Source: Sebastes aleutianus (lineage: Eukaryota > Chordata > Actinopteri > Perciformes > Sebastidae). Taken from it: a stretch of DNA of 64,000 bases. The notes beneath the pieces are model-generated. The model had not been told where the DNA came from and made no database searches. It worked only from the letters and a program-made list of their open reading frames with translations. The position numbers were made by a program, and so were the translations under genes. Below are positions 1 through 11,612 of this stretch, in pieces; the first letter of the stretch is position 1; each line of letters opens with the position of its first letter. Location of the stretch: assembly GCA_916700875.1 (NCBI GenBank), contig CAKAKS010000060.1:7504834-7568833 (forward strand), given 5' to 3'.

Positions 1-402
1 AGCTACTTTTCAGCCCTGCCGGTGTTTAAAACATGTCAGTAGTAGTAGATGTTTGATATGTGACACTTCGCTGAAAGTTGGTCGTGTTGACGTCGACACA
101 TCTCCTGTAAAAGTGGAGAGAGACGCAGATAAAACTTTGCTACAGGTGCTGGGTAGAGGAAAATACAGTCTGATGTGTGTTTTCGAACATTCCTCTGGAA
201 AATATTTAATTTATTAAAATGTCAGGGGTTCTTTGATGAATTAAAGATTCGTCTGGAGCATTTTTCCTGACAGCCAACTACTCTGTTTTCGTCCATTTGA
301 AAGAGTATGATGCCAGCAGGTTGGCTGCCTCTCCCTCACCTTCTCTCCTCCCCCCTTCCCTTCATCTTTCACTCCTTTTCCCTTAATGCCCCCCACACTT
401 CC

Positions 403-434
<32 letters not shown>
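403..434. repeat. (CA)n microsatellite
   Basis: Uninterrupted CA dinucleotide run of about 32 bases, following a pyrimidine-rich stretch from about 330. Bases 1-400 otherwise hold nothing I recognise. Confidence 0.95.
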
Positions 435-436
<2 letters not shown>

Positions 437-483
437 CCATCGTTCCCTTCCTCGTGGGCAGATAAATCATCTGCAGAGTGACT

Positions 484-860
484 CATCTAACATCCAGACC
501 ACCTCAGCAAGGGAGAGAGACATAGGGAGAGACAGAGAGAGAGAGAGAGAAAGAGAGGGTACCCAAATGGAAATTAATAGAGTGAGAGAGGAGAAGTCAA
601 ATGAATAACAGTGGTTGTGAATACTAAAAGTCAGCCAGAGGGAGAGACGGAAAGAGACGGAGAAAGAAGTAAAAGTCATGGTCAATGGGTGACAGGTGAC
701 GCTCTGAATGAAAAGGAGGAAAGGTGGCGAAAGGATGGAGAATGACAAAGTGATAATGTGTGTGTGTGTGTGTGTGAAGGAGTCAGAGAGAGATGGACAG
801 ACAGAGCGCAGGAGAGGGAGAATAGATGGATGAGGAGGGAGAGGAGGGTCGCCTCAGAGA
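484..860 (+). repeat. Purine-rich tract with (GA)n and (TG)n
   Basis: About 375 bases dominated by G and A on the + strand, with a GA run near 516-560, an A/G-rich stretch 590-750 and a pure (TG)n run at 757-776. Open frames on either strand here are artefacts of the skewed composition. Confidence 0.8.
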
Positions 861-1023
861 CGAGGAGAGGAAGGCCTGATTGACAGCTCTGCTTCTGACA
901 GACTTCCCCAACAGCTGTCTGCTGTCTTACCTTTGCGTTGAAGTCTGTGTGTGGTTCAAACATCATCGTACTTCTAGCCTTATGAGGACCGTCCACTGGC
1001 TGCACTTCTAAACAGTGACCATA

Positions 1024-1140
1024 CTTGCCAACCTTGAGACCTTAAAGACAGGGAGGATTTCAAACCCAAAGTGGGGGATCCGGGGGTCCTATACCCCAGA
1101 AAAATTTGAGTTTCAGAGACTTTGTTTCCTGCATTCTGGT
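1024..1140 (-). repeat. Interspersed repeat V (end motif CATACTTGCCAACC)
   Basis: Starts with CATACTTGCCAACCTTGAG and runs through a stretch whose reverse complement matches 44020-44122. Shared blocks include GAAATCCTCCCT, TTTAAGGTCTCAAGGTTGG and TGCAGGAAACAAA. Related ends occur near 33900 and 49860. I take it as a dispersed family with a GGTTGGCAAGTATG terminus; class unknown. Confidence 0.55.
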
Positions 1141-3360
1141 GACTTTAAAAGAATAAAAATAACAAAATAATAAGTACACTACAACATAATTTTTATGTTT
1201 AATTCTCAGAAAAAGAAAACTGAATAATTTGCTCTTCTGGTGTGAGCTTGGTGTTTGAATATCTGGCATAAACTAATATTCATCCGTTTTTATAAATCTT
1301 TTGTCCCTGCTTGAGTATTTCTTTCAGTTAGCTCTCTCCATTTCTCTCCTTCTCTCACTCACTGAAAACCCTTTCAGACAAAACGCGACAATGGCACCAC
1401 TGCGCTCTGAAAGACGTTATTTCCAATGGCTTGCGCCGCGTCGAGCACAGCCCGACTTCGGGCGCTGCACGCTGTGATGTGTGAGCGATGAGCGCTGCTC
1501 AAGCATGAGCTCAAACTGCGCTGTGTCGCAAGCATAGACTGCTCTCTTCCACCGGGAAACGACTTATATTAGCTCTATTGACGTCCAATTCTGCGGCCTG
1601 TAAAGGCCCACTGCGGACGACATGCTCGACTCGGCTGCAATGCCCTGAAGCCCCGCCCCCCGCTGCTACACAGAGCACTTTCACTTGCTTATTCAAAGTT
1701 AATCAATACTGAACATGTCGCATTTCCAAATCTCCCCAACTTGGACACTGCACATCCTTGGATCCCCAGCAATACACACCCCACGCGTGATGTAGATCAG
1801 ATGAGTGGTTCTCAAGATATGCAAAGGACACACATACAGACAGATACCTTCATTTATGGTTAGATGTTAAGAAAAAGGGCTGATATGTGCTGAGATTTCA
1901 GACTGTGCACACTAAAGTTGTGTATTTTTTTGGGTAGTACAAAATGTGTTCATTGCTGATTACACTAATAACCACTACAGATGCATGTGTTTCGTTATTG
2001 AGCCACTCATTTGTACATGCATGAGAGTGGATGTATTAAGAGAGGAATGGGCCCACTCCTGGGAGTGGAACCAGCCAAAATGACCTGCCTGTGTAATAAA
2101 TATCCTCGCTCCAAAGGTGTAAAACTGGAGAAGGATAAAACTACAAGAAGAACACCCGTCCAACCGCTCACTGAGAATATATGTGTTTGTGTGAGAGAGA
2201 AGGAGAGAGGCCGAGCGAGAGAGTGTATCGACCGGCGAAAGTTGTAGAGAAGATGAAAAAGCGACGCAGCCGCCTCGGCTATTGCTCTGGAAGACATTTT
2301 TAGTCTGTTTTTCAATTTACAGTTAATGAGATTTTCAGCAGCCTCTCTATATTCTGTTGTTAGTGTTTATCCCATCCTGTCTCCACAGCCCCATCTTTTA
2401 TACCGCTGCAGTTCACCCTGTCTGAGCTGGATTGGCTTGTTTGTATAAATAGCTTACCGCTGCAAACCCTGCGTGTGCGCCTCAGCGTGGATATACTGTA
2501 GTTGTCTATACATGTGTGTAAATGTACATCAAATATGTATACCAAAGACGCTGTGGTCCTGCATGTGTATCTGAGTGTCTTGCAGCAGCATGCACCGAGG
2601 CATTTCCCTGTGTCCTCTCGTTGCTCTCTTCTCCTCTACAGCGGTCTGACATCTAGACATCCATTTATCAACCAGCCAGACTCCGATACAGCAGCTTCCT
2701 TCTGGTGGCTCAGATTAAAGTGGAGTTTTCTACTTTTATCCTACTGCTACCCGCTAATTTATTTCCTTCATAGCTACTTGTTTTCCTCTCAGATTCAACT
2801 GTTATCAGGCCATTAAATAGGCATTATCAGTCGCTATAAGCACCATAGATGTGGGTCATTAGGGGCTTACTGCGTTGTAAAAGTGAAAGCGAAAACTTTA
2901 AAGAAACACGTTCTAACATGGCTAAAACTGACTGAAATGTCACGTTTTGAACTCACACAAAAAGGCTAATTTAGGTTTAGGTCCCTCGTAAAGTGGGACA
3001 CCTGGTCTCCTTAATCATTCTCCGTTGCACCTGCAGAGGGTGTACTTCACATGCGTCTTATATAACAGCATCCCAGAGTTTTCTTACCTCATACGTCAAT
3101 CATACTTAAGACTTATAACTCTATATAACACGGTTAAATATCAACGCATTATTTTCAAGTTCCGTACAGAAATGTTGGCACCATTGTTTTGCAAGACGTG
3201 TGTTCCTTTTTCAACTACCATGCTTGACATTGTAATTCACACTCCCGTGTTCAAACAAACCGGCTCTCTCCTCTCACTTTCATCCCTCCCTCTCCGTTCT
3301 GTGTTATCTCACAAAGCAGAAAATGGCCCGAAAACAACTGCATACAAATCTATAGCTACA
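1141..3360. other. No gene recognised
   Basis: No supported exon or RNA gene. A GC-rich patch at about 1385-1660 has many CpG dinucleotides but no convincing coding signal. Open frames near 2007-2315, 2502-2816 and 3025-3447 have no recognisable domain. Confidence 0.5.
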
Positions 3361-3399
3361 CACAGTGATGCCATAGCCCTGAGCTATGGCATCACTGTG
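3361..3399. repeat. Perfect inverted repeat, 17-bp arms
   Basis: Left arm CACAGTGATGCCATAGC (3361-3377), loop CCTGA (3378-3382), right arm GCTATGGCATCACTGTG (3383-3399). The arms are perfectly complementary, and the next pair outward does not match. It could extrude as a cruciform or fold as an RNA hairpin. At 39 nt it is shorter than a usual microRNA precursor. Confidence 0.9.
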
Positions 3400-4077
3400 G
3401 GAATTTCTCAGTGTAGGTACACATTATCGCTAATAACACATCTCTGAACCTTTGTTATGGGCATATACTGGGGTTGGTTAGGGTTTAATGACACTCTGTG
3501 GTATATACTGTGTGTGTGTGTGTGTGTGAGAGGGAGGAGAGGCGTGTTCAAAGAATGTGTTTGCTTGAGGTAAAGAATCCCTGTTTATGTTTGTAAGATG
3601 AGACGTATATGATTCAGACTGCCGGGACAACCTGTGTGTTAGTGTTTTATTCTGTGTGTGTTTGTGTGTTGAGCATATGAATTCACACACACACACTGCC
3701 TGAGTCCCAGTGAGGTGTTTGTTACCGGGCAAACATACTGTATCATTACTGGGGTCCTGAGAAGGAAATAGGAAACAGAATGAGTCATCATATAGGATGT
3801 GATAGCAGTGTGAAACAGATAGAGCCTCAGGCTCTCCTACTTGTTTTTCTTCCTTACTCCGTACTATATGTAGGGAACTTGTTGGAGTTGCTCCTGGTGG
3901 TTTTATAGGCATTAATGTCTCTACTGCAATGTCCTGTGTTGAACAATGAAATATTATAAATATGCATACTATTATAACTATTTACTTATTTACCTTTTTT
4001 GACTGGCTGCTTCCCAGATGAACATAAAGTGAGAGATGGACATAAATGGAAGTTAGAAAAATCCAGATTTTGAGAGC
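3400..4077. other. No gene recognised; (TG)n at 3509-3528
   Basis: Contains a (TG)n run and TG-rich sequence around 3650-3700. No supported exon. Confidence 0.5.
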
Positions 4078-4924
4078 AATAATCCCTCCAAAATACCACA
4101 TTAAGACACCAAGACATTGAGGAACACCATAGAAAAAGCCATGCTGTGATTTGGTATCAAACACTTTTGACATTTGGAGATTTCTGCAAGAATTGCATTT
4201 TTTGGTGATTGGATGGCGAGCACTTCTGTTGTATAAACTGCTCAGAAACTCCCTTATTGTCAATCTAGGTAGGAAAGCCATCCATCCTCTGAATGCTCTA
4301 GGTCTCTAGTTTGTGGCTGTAAAGTTTCATGAGGCTGTGATTATCCTAGAGGTCACCACAGGTCATTTTATACAGTGAGGTCAAGTTTAAAAACATGGTT
4401 TCACTACAATGAAATGGCTACTATGGGGACTAACATCATCACTGACATCATCACTCATGAATACAGTTGGACTCATTGGAGCCACAAGAGTCTCAGCTTT
4501 ACAGTGATACACAATTTATGTAATTCCAAGACTGTTTAGGGACCCCAGTATGCAGAAATATTCAGATACATCATTATAGAAAAGACGAAAGTAACACATT
4601 TAAACTGCATGAAAAAAACAGCATATGATTATCATAAAGTGGGCATGTCTGTAAAGGGGAGACTCGTGGGTACCCATAGAACCCATTTTCATTCACATAT
4701 CTGGAGGTCAGAGGTCAAGGGACCCCTTGGAAAATGGTGAGTTTTTCTTCTCCAAAATTTAGCCCAACTTTAGATGGTTGTTTAGACTCCTTCCCAACAG
4801 GCATGACATGGTTGGTACCAATGGATTCCTTAGGTTTTTTTAGTTTCATATGAGATCTAAAACTGACCCTGCTACAGCCTCTGAAAGACAGTTAAGTCAG
4901 TCGGGATCGCGGGGTCTCAGAGGG
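4078..4924 (+). mobile_element. TTAA-flanked MITE, copy A (5' truncated)
   Basis: Matches the element at 11613-12617 from AATAATCCCTCCAAAATACC onward. The right end reads GTCTCAGAGGG followed by TTAA (4925-4928), which mirrors the CCCTCTGAGAC left end of the other copy. TTAA target sites and CCY-type ends suggest a non-autonomous piggyBac-like element (inference). It carries a perfect DR1 motif (AGGTCAGAGGTCA) at 4705-4717. The left end lacks the terminal motif. Confidence 0.6.
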
Positions 4925-4928
4925 TTAA

Positions 4929-5983
4929 AGAAAGAAAGAAAAAAAGCAAATGAAGATAAAAATAAAGGAAAGGAGGTGAAAAAGCTAAAAGTATCCTGGC
5001 GAACAGACAGAACGAGGCAGCAGATAGACTGACGGACGAGGGTAGAGAATCAGGCTGAGACAAGTCTGTACAATTAGCCGGTGTGATTAGATTAGACTAC
5101 TGTGCTGAATAAAGCCTAGGGATACACTGGCCTAGTTGGCGCACACACACACACACACACACACATACACACACACGCACACACAAGCACACACAAAGTA
5201 CTACCACAGCTTTTAATACTTGACAAGTAATCCGGACTTATGTAATTGTGCTCTCGTCAGTACAGACAGACAGGTTGTCTAGCTGTCAGCTGTGTAATTG
5301 TGTCTACATGATGACAACAGTAAACTGCAGTCAATCAGGACACTGATGTTCAACAACAATCACCCTCATTAGTCATTAGTCGCTATTGTCATCCTAGATT
5401 TAACAATGAAATAAGCCAAAATGCTTGTCTAAAAAACGTCTTTGAAATAAATGAAGCGTGAATGACAAATTCCTCTGAGGATTACACGCTAATTTGAAAC
5501 AAATATTTTTGATTTTGCTCGAGAAATTAAGCCCAATGACCTTGTGTCTTGCGTTGACTGATGCATGCTGATAATTTATGAGGCTACTTTACTTCTTTTG
5601 TCCCTCAAGATAATAAAACGCTCTTTTTGATTTTGACTTGAGGATTGTTGCATCTGTGGCCTTTTTTCAAAAATTTCTTTGATTTGCAAAAAAGGGGAGA
5701 TGCTGCAATCACGGGTCGAAACAATGTGTCTTAGTTGTTGCTGATTATTTGAGGGGTTGATAATGTCGCCTTGATTACTGTCAGTCTGTTTTAATTGAAT
5801 GCGGTGGAGATTGACTTCACGGGAGGGACAAAAATGTGTTTACATGTACGTGTTTTATCCCAGATAGTTGCTGTTAAGGTCATAGTCAGGATGAACTATT
5901 TATAATAGGAAGAAAAGTAGGTCTTATTGTCTTTATGGATTCATCTGTTGATTTCTTTTCTATAATTACTTACTACTAAGCAA
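4929..5983. other. No gene recognised; CA-rich repeat at 5142-5190
   Basis: A/G-rich sequence to about 5010, an interrupted CA microsatellite at 5142-5190, then AT-rich unique-looking sequence. Confidence 0.5.
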
Positions 5984-6170
5984 TAGGGGTGGGAAAAAAA
6001 TTGATTGTGTCATGATTTTTACGACTTTTTAATGCCGGAATCGATATATTTGCTTCATTTGAGTCTATGCAGAGCTAGAAGGAAGTTAGCGCTTTTATTG
6101 TTGTAGTTTGAGTAACGTGACGTCATATCCGTTCCGTATCCGTCAACCAAAACAAACAGCAGCGGGCCGC
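5984..6170 (+). mobile_element. hAT-type family-2 element, left-end fragment
   Basis: Begins TAGGGGTGGGAAAAAAA and continues with the family-2 block seen at 10135 and 45058: AATCGATATATTTGCTTCAT, GAGTCTATGC, then GTAACGTGACGTCATATCCG. It breaks off near 6170 where repeat Y starts. A palindromic CRE (TGACGTCA) lies at 6119-6126. Confidence 0.6.
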
Positions 6171-6700
6171 ATTTTAGCACTTCTGGTTCCCTTGTCTGGA
6201 AGTCAATGGGTTTTTAGTTTGATGTCTGAAATAAGGTCTGTGCCGAACACAAGCTGAAGAGATTTCAACGTTTTGTTCTACGACATAAAATACATCAATG
6301 TATAAACCACACCTGAATTTTGAAGCCTTCATGTGTCTTAAAAAAGACGGTTGCTAACAAGTGGCAAAATGAGACTACTAAACGTCATCACGCCGACTCG
6401 TCCGCCTTTACAGCCTCGTTGTATAAACTCGTGTAGTTCGTTTATAGCTATACCGTTAGCTTTTTATTTCTGGCGATTGCATTCACACTTCAAAAAAATC
6501 ATAACAGTGGTGTTCATATGTGGAGATTATCTTGCCGAACAAGACGTGTAAGTATCATAAATGTGCAGAGCTTATTTTCTGCAATAATCCAAAACCCAAT
6601 GGAGAAATCACATTGACTTTTTGTTGAGGGAACAAGGGTGATGCTAACTTCCTGGTTGGCCTACAAAAATACATCATCCCTGCAGCACTCTATTATCTCA
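6171..6700 (+). repeat. Interspersed repeat Y, long copy
   Basis: Resembles the reverse complement of 47225-47665 (blocks TTGGAAGTCAATGGG-like, GTTTTGTTCTACGACATAAA, GGTTGCTAACAAGTGGC). Its 3' part (CTTCCTGGTTGGCCTAC, CAGCACTCTAT) recurs at 7540-7620. Multi-copy family, class unknown. The open frame at 6351-6551 has no coding support. Confidence 0.55.
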
Positions 6701-7419
6701 GTCTGTTCTCAGTACACTGTAGCAGTGTTTCAAGTTAGCACTTTCGACTTTCACTGAATGCACAGACACAAAGGCTTCAAACATGATTCAGACGACCAGA
6801 AAAGTTTTCATAGTGTGCATGTAGACCGGTTTCCCTTTAGTGTGTTAAACTGTGTCTCATCCCTCGTGCTGTGGTGCTGATGTCAACATATGGTCAAAAG
6901 TGGTCGTATGTTTAATGAGCCCGGGCCTCAAGAGAGAACAACCCTGCTCATTAAATCCTGAGAAAAAAAAAAAAAAAAAAAAGTTTATCCTAATGTATAG
7001 GAACAATGACCTTTGGCTGATTAATGCAGAATGAGATCAGTAACTGGGAAACTCCAAAAGGACTCTGCGCTGCAGTTCTTTAACTGTATTATTATCACAC
7101 TCATTTTCCTTAGTCAGCTTCTTGTCTCACTGCAGTTTTATGGCTGCTGAGAGACTGAACTGAGAGATTAAGGACTCATAACAAGTTGCTTCATGTAGAG
7201 TGTCACCTCTAATGTCCTTTTAGTGCATAATGGAATGAGCCATTAGGCCTGACCTATTTACCCCGGTCTCCGTTAAGATTCTGTTTGAAATGTCATTTTG
7301 GTCCGGTGCAGTTGGTGGCATGAAGCGGTGGCTCCCAAAATTAGGTCAAGGGACCAGGAGACAGTGTGGGGGATCCAAGGGGTCCCCTCAAAATGGGGAA
7401 TACCTACATTTGGCGCTGA
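6701..7419. other. No gene recognised; poly(A) at about 6963-6981
   Basis: Holds an A-rich run but no adjoining retroelement body I can recognise. No supported exon. Confidence 0.5.
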
Positions 7420-7620
7420 TTTTCCTCATATAAAGAGAAGCGTACATCCTGTTTTAGCTACGGGGTGTAGTTTGTTTATAGCCTAACGTTAGCTTTTTAC
7501 TTCTGGTGATTGCATTCACACGTGTAATTCAAAAGTGTAAGTATCTTAAAGTTCTTTTTGCCACAGAGTTTGTCCTGGTTGGCCTACACCAATACGTCAA
7601 CCCTGGAGCACTCTATGTCC
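7420..7620 (+). repeat. Interspersed repeat Y, partial copy
   Basis: Shares ACGTTAGCTTTTTACTTCTG, GATTGCATTCACAC and TCCTGGTTGGCCTAC with 6420-6690, with an internal deletion relative to that copy. Confidence 0.5.
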
Positions 7621-7891
7621 CCTTTCAACACCAAATGTGTTTCATCCACGTTTTTCCAGCTGTCCATCTCAGTTTTAAGCAATAAAGCTGTCTAAACTGG
7701 TGGCGTAATGGCTAGTGTTTCATGACCCAACTACTATCAGTCGCAGTCTTTTCCAAGTACAACTCAGAACAAGAGTTATGTTGTGGATGAGTGCTAGGGA
7801 CTGTGTCTTCCACCTTCTGTGGCATGGAACTTTCCAAAAGAGCCTGACCAGTGCTGGGTAGTGGTATACCAGTATTGATATTTGAGAGTTT

Positions 7892-7975
7892 AAAGGGGAC
7901 ATATCATGCTCATTTCCAGGTTCATACTGTACATACAGGTTGCTTTAATGTTTAAAAAACACATTATCTTTAAAT
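7892..7975 (+). repeat. Repeat X fragment (AAAGGGGACATATCATGCTC)
   Basis: Begins AAAGGGGACATATCATGCTC and ends with TTTAATGTTTAAAAAACACA, a block that recurs at about 38672-38695. It abuts a hAT-type relic, so one probably inserted into or recombined with the other. Confidence 0.5.
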
Positions 7976-8471
7976 TAAAATCTGGCATGGCCATTTTCAA
8001 AGGGGTCCCTTGACCTCTGACCTCAAGATACGTGAATGAAAATGGGTTCTATGGGTACCCACGAGTCTCCCCTTTACAGACATGCCCACTTTATGATAAT
8101 CACATGCAGTTTGGGGCAAGTCATAGTCAAGTCAGCACACTGACACACTGACAGCTGTTGTTGCCTGTTGGGCTGCAGTTTGCCATGTTATGATTTCAAC
8201 ATATTTTTTTATGCTAAATGCAGTACCTGTGAGGGTTTCTGGACAATATTTGTCATTGTTTTGTGTTGTTAATTAATTTCCAAAAATTAATGTATACATA
8301 CATTTGCATAAAACAAGCATATTTGCCCACACTCATGTTGATAGTATTAAATACTGGATAAATCTCCCTTTAAGGTACATTTTGAACTGATAAAAAAATC
8401 AGATTAATTTGCAATTAATCATAATTATCTACAATCATGCGTTGAAATATTTGAATCGATTGTCAGCCCTA
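7976..8471 (-). mobile_element. hAT-type family-1 element, truncated, inverted
   Basis: Ends in AATCGATTGTCAGCCCTA, the family-1 terminus. It matches the reverse complement of 52732-53210: ATAATCACATGCAGTTTGGG, CAGCACACTGACACACTGAC, GTACCTGTGAGGGTTTCTGG. The other end is missing and is replaced by repeat X. A perfect DR1 motif on the minus strand lies at 8011-8023. Confidence 0.65.
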
Positions 8472-10134
8472 CAGTAGTATTTTTTCTGTTAGCATGAAAC
8501 TGTCGTATCGTTTTTTTTCTTTTTAAATGAGGCATTGATAAATGTGTGTGTGTCGTAGCAACATCTAGCCAGACTAAAATTGCATTATCATTCCAACACT
8601 TGACTGGTCTTCATTGTTTATGTGTGATTGTGTGTGTGTGTGTGTTAAGGCTTTCAGCACGGGTGACTGTGCATCACTGTAAGTTCAATGTGCAATTTTG
8701 AATCCATATAATGTGGGTTGGGAGGTAGCAGGCAGTCAGTCAGGGCTCTCTCTGGGGAGGCGGGTCCCTCTGTTTGGCTGTGCTCTCTGATTTTCTTTTT
8801 ACTTTTCTTGATATTTTCTCCAGTCAGAAGGAACGAGATGGCTTTTTTGCTGCGTGACTGCAGCTTGTAATGTCTCCGCCGCCTGTAGCTGCTGATTTTG
8901 CACATGCTGTGCTTCTTTGTGTGATCTTTTCATGTGCGCGTCTCTGTATTCAAATACACCTGCATATTCATCATCTTTACATACTTCTTTGAATAGCACG
9001 CAAGGTTGTTGCCTGTCTGTATTTTCGTGTGTATGCAGGTCTTCATTGTAGAAGAAGGTAAAGCATCTGTTCTTTTCAGAGAGGCCTTTAAAGGCACCAG
9101 CGTTTCATTGAATGCAAGTCATTTTATCCAGGACTGAACTAAATAGTTTGTTTTATCTTGATAAGAGCTTCTTCAAAGGATGGCATTTGGCCTTTTTCTG
9201 TATTGACTGCTTTCTCTTAATGTTTCATTTCACTGTAAATGTTTTTTTCTGACGCTTTAGTTTCCATTTAATGTTAGGGAATCTGGTTGAATGGTTTGTG
9301 GTTGACTGTAGGAGATGAAAAGGCCCCTTTTTCTATATTCCCAAATGTGAAGAAAAGAGTTGAAAAGTTTATAACTTAATATTGGCTGTCTTGTGCAACG
9401 TTGCAAAAAACATGTTTGTCGGCTTCTTATTCTTAGTGATGTATTGCCTTTAGCTATAAGAAGTAAGAGGCTGGAGTTGTTTCTGTACCATTTGGAAGTA
9501 AAGGAGCACCAGAAATGTTAGTAGAACCAATTAAGAATAACAGTCCAACTCTGGAAATAAACATTATACTAATGGGAAAAAAGTAAATGTTGCTTTTGTT
9601 TGGCAAATGTAATGGCTGAATTACTTCAGAAATATCTTTATTACTTTAATATAATTGTATTTATTTATTATAAAAAATAAATTATTTATAATTTTTTAAT
9701 TATATTATTATATTATTTTATTAATATACTTTAGAGGTGACACTCTACATGAACTTTGTTTTTAGAATATAATAGGTTCTGTACGGTTCCCCTCGTGGTG
9801 AACATGAACACATGCGCACCGCGTAGCCAACATACACTCTGGATATGACAGCCGCTGAGAATCTAAAACACAATGGAAGATATATTTGGAATTTGTAAGG
9901 GCATTTGTCTTTCCGGTAGGGACTGTAAAGTATAGGAGCATGGACACAATGCAAACCCATCGTGGCTGTCCACCGGGAACACATCTCCGTACAGCTAACG
10001 AGTCAGCGGCACCGGCTATAGCCACTTCTTCCGGCAAAAACGCCGTGGTAAAACACCTATTTTGAAAAGGAAAAAAAACGTATTTAAAATAAAATACATC
10101 ATTTAGTGTTGTATGTCTATTCCCTATTGCCAAC
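8472..10134. other. No gene recognised; AT-rich block 9640-9735
   Basis: Contains short TG runs near 8540 and 8630 and an almost pure A/T stretch at 9640-9735. A minus-strand frame at 8799-8999 has protein-like composition but begins at GTG and matches nothing I know. Confidence 0.5.
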
Positions 10135-10698
10135 TAGGTGTGGGAAAGAAACAATTATTTTTTAATGCCAGAATCGATATATTTGATTCATTTGAGTCTA
10201 TGTGGAGGTAGAAGGAAGTTACCGCTTTTATTGTTGTAGTCTGAGTAACGTGTCGTCATATCCGTTCCGTATCTTTCAAGCAAAACAAACCGCAGCGAGC
10301 CGAAACGATAGTAGAGTAGAAAACGGCGGAGGGTCCGCGTGGATACGACCTGCACCCTCACATTTTAAATCCAAAGTAGTAAACACTACACATCCAGTAA
10401 AGTATGGAAACACTTTGGGCTTCACACATTGGCAGGAAACTGTATTTTAACGTGCGGTTAAGTAAGCAACATTGTTACTGTATTAATTTAGATATTTTCC
10501 AAAGTAAAAGTCTCTAGAAGTGTATGATTCAACTTTATCCCATCGTCTAGTGTTAAAAAAGTTAACGCAATAAATCGTAATATTGAATCGCAATACTTGT
10601 AGAATCATAATACTTAAAAAATTGCAATACATATCGAATCTGCACCCAAGTATCAGGATAGTATCGAATCGAGGGATAGGTGTATCGTCCCAGCCCTA
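10135..10698 (+). mobile_element. hAT-type family-2 MITE, near-complete short copy
   Basis: Left end TAGGTGTGGGAAAG and right end ATCGTCCCAGCCCTA are imperfect inverted repeats. The 8 bases before (TTGCCAAC, 10127-10134) and after (TTGCCGAA, 10699-10706) agree at 6 of 8 positions, consistent with the 8-bp target duplication of hAT elements. It lacks the middle of the 45058 copy, so it is an internal-deletion derivative. The + frame inside it (10202-10450) is not supported as coding. Confidence 0.7.
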
Positions 10699-10954
10699 TT
10701 GCCGAATATAATAATACCCCACCCCCCCCCGCCTCCCAAATAATGAATAGTCTCTAAGGAAATGGTTTTAAAATTTCCCCTCTCTACTTCCAGGTAATCA
10801 TTCTCTTCTTTTTCGTGGCACAGACTTAATACCACTGATCATTTCGCAACACGAGAATCCATTTAGGACAAATATGGTCAATCCAGTAGCCTATTCTTTT
10901 CTCTCTCTTTTTTTGCAGTCTTACGCCGTCATTTAAACTAATAAGACAGATTAC

Positions 10955-11056
10955 CTTGACATGAAAAAAAGTCCTGTTGTGCGTTGCCATGGCAGCCAGT
11001 CCAGTGGAAGTAGTTAACAGTATCGCCAGCAGCAGCAGACCCGCGCTGGTGGCCAT
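10955..11056 (-). CDS. Candidate first coding exon with signal peptide, gene unknown
   Basis: On the minus strand an ATG at 11056-11054 opens 34 codons: MATSAGLLLLAILLTTSTGL, then AAMATHNRTFFHVK. This resembles a signal peptide (hydrophobic core about residues 6-14, small residues near 20-22) followed by an N-glycosylation sequon (NRT). The exon would end in phase 0 at AAG|GTAATC (donor at 10954-10951). The first ATG has a weak -3 context; an internal ATG at residue 23 has a strong GCCATGG context but would drop the signal. I cannot name the protein or find its next exon. A chance open frame remains possible. Confidence 0.3.
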
Positions 11057-11608
11057 GTAACAAAGTCTGATGTTAAGCAGGCCCTCTGCAGCTCATCACT
11101 TAACGTCCACTTTACATCTGTTGTTTGGCTCAATTAAATGACATCATATGTATGAGCCCAGTGTTTATGCCTACAGACAATCTCTGTTTTGATTTCTCCT
11201 CTAATCCGTCCAGCCTCGTCCCGTCTTTTGTCTGGGTTTTTGATGCTCGGGACGCCGAGCCAATCAGCTCGGCTACTGAATAGCACATCAGGAGACGTTT
11301 AAAGCAAAATCCTTGGAGAGCCCTTGAGGACGGGCCTTTGATCAGTTGTCTCTTTATGGAAGTGTAGGCTAATTTTGCCGAATGGCTTCGTCTCTCTTTA
11401 TAGTCTTTGTGCGGAGCTCGTCTGTCAGTATGGATTGTCAGATTAGAGCCTATAGCTTTTAAACACATCTCCATACAACCCAATATGCACACATTCAAGC
11501 ATATAGTATAACCATTTACTCTGTTTACTGGTACACTTATTTACTTATTTGTGTCTGTCCTTGCTCTTGATCTCTGTTGCCTGTTTTTGTTCTTCTTTGT
11601 TGTGGCTG
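11057..11608. other. No gene recognised
   Basis: Unique-looking sequence between the candidate exon and the MITE. A minus frame at 11130-11498 has no recognisable domain. Confidence 0.45.
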
Positions 11609-11612
11609 TTAA

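Noticed and set aside
3361..3399. The perfect hairpin as a microRNA gene
   Set aside because: Stem of 17 bp and total of 39 nt are too short for a normal precursor.
8799..8999. Minus frame with protein-like composition (QNQQLQAAETLQAAVTQQK)
   Set aside because: Starts at GTG with no upstream ATG, no splice context or known domain, and overlaps another open frame on the same strand.
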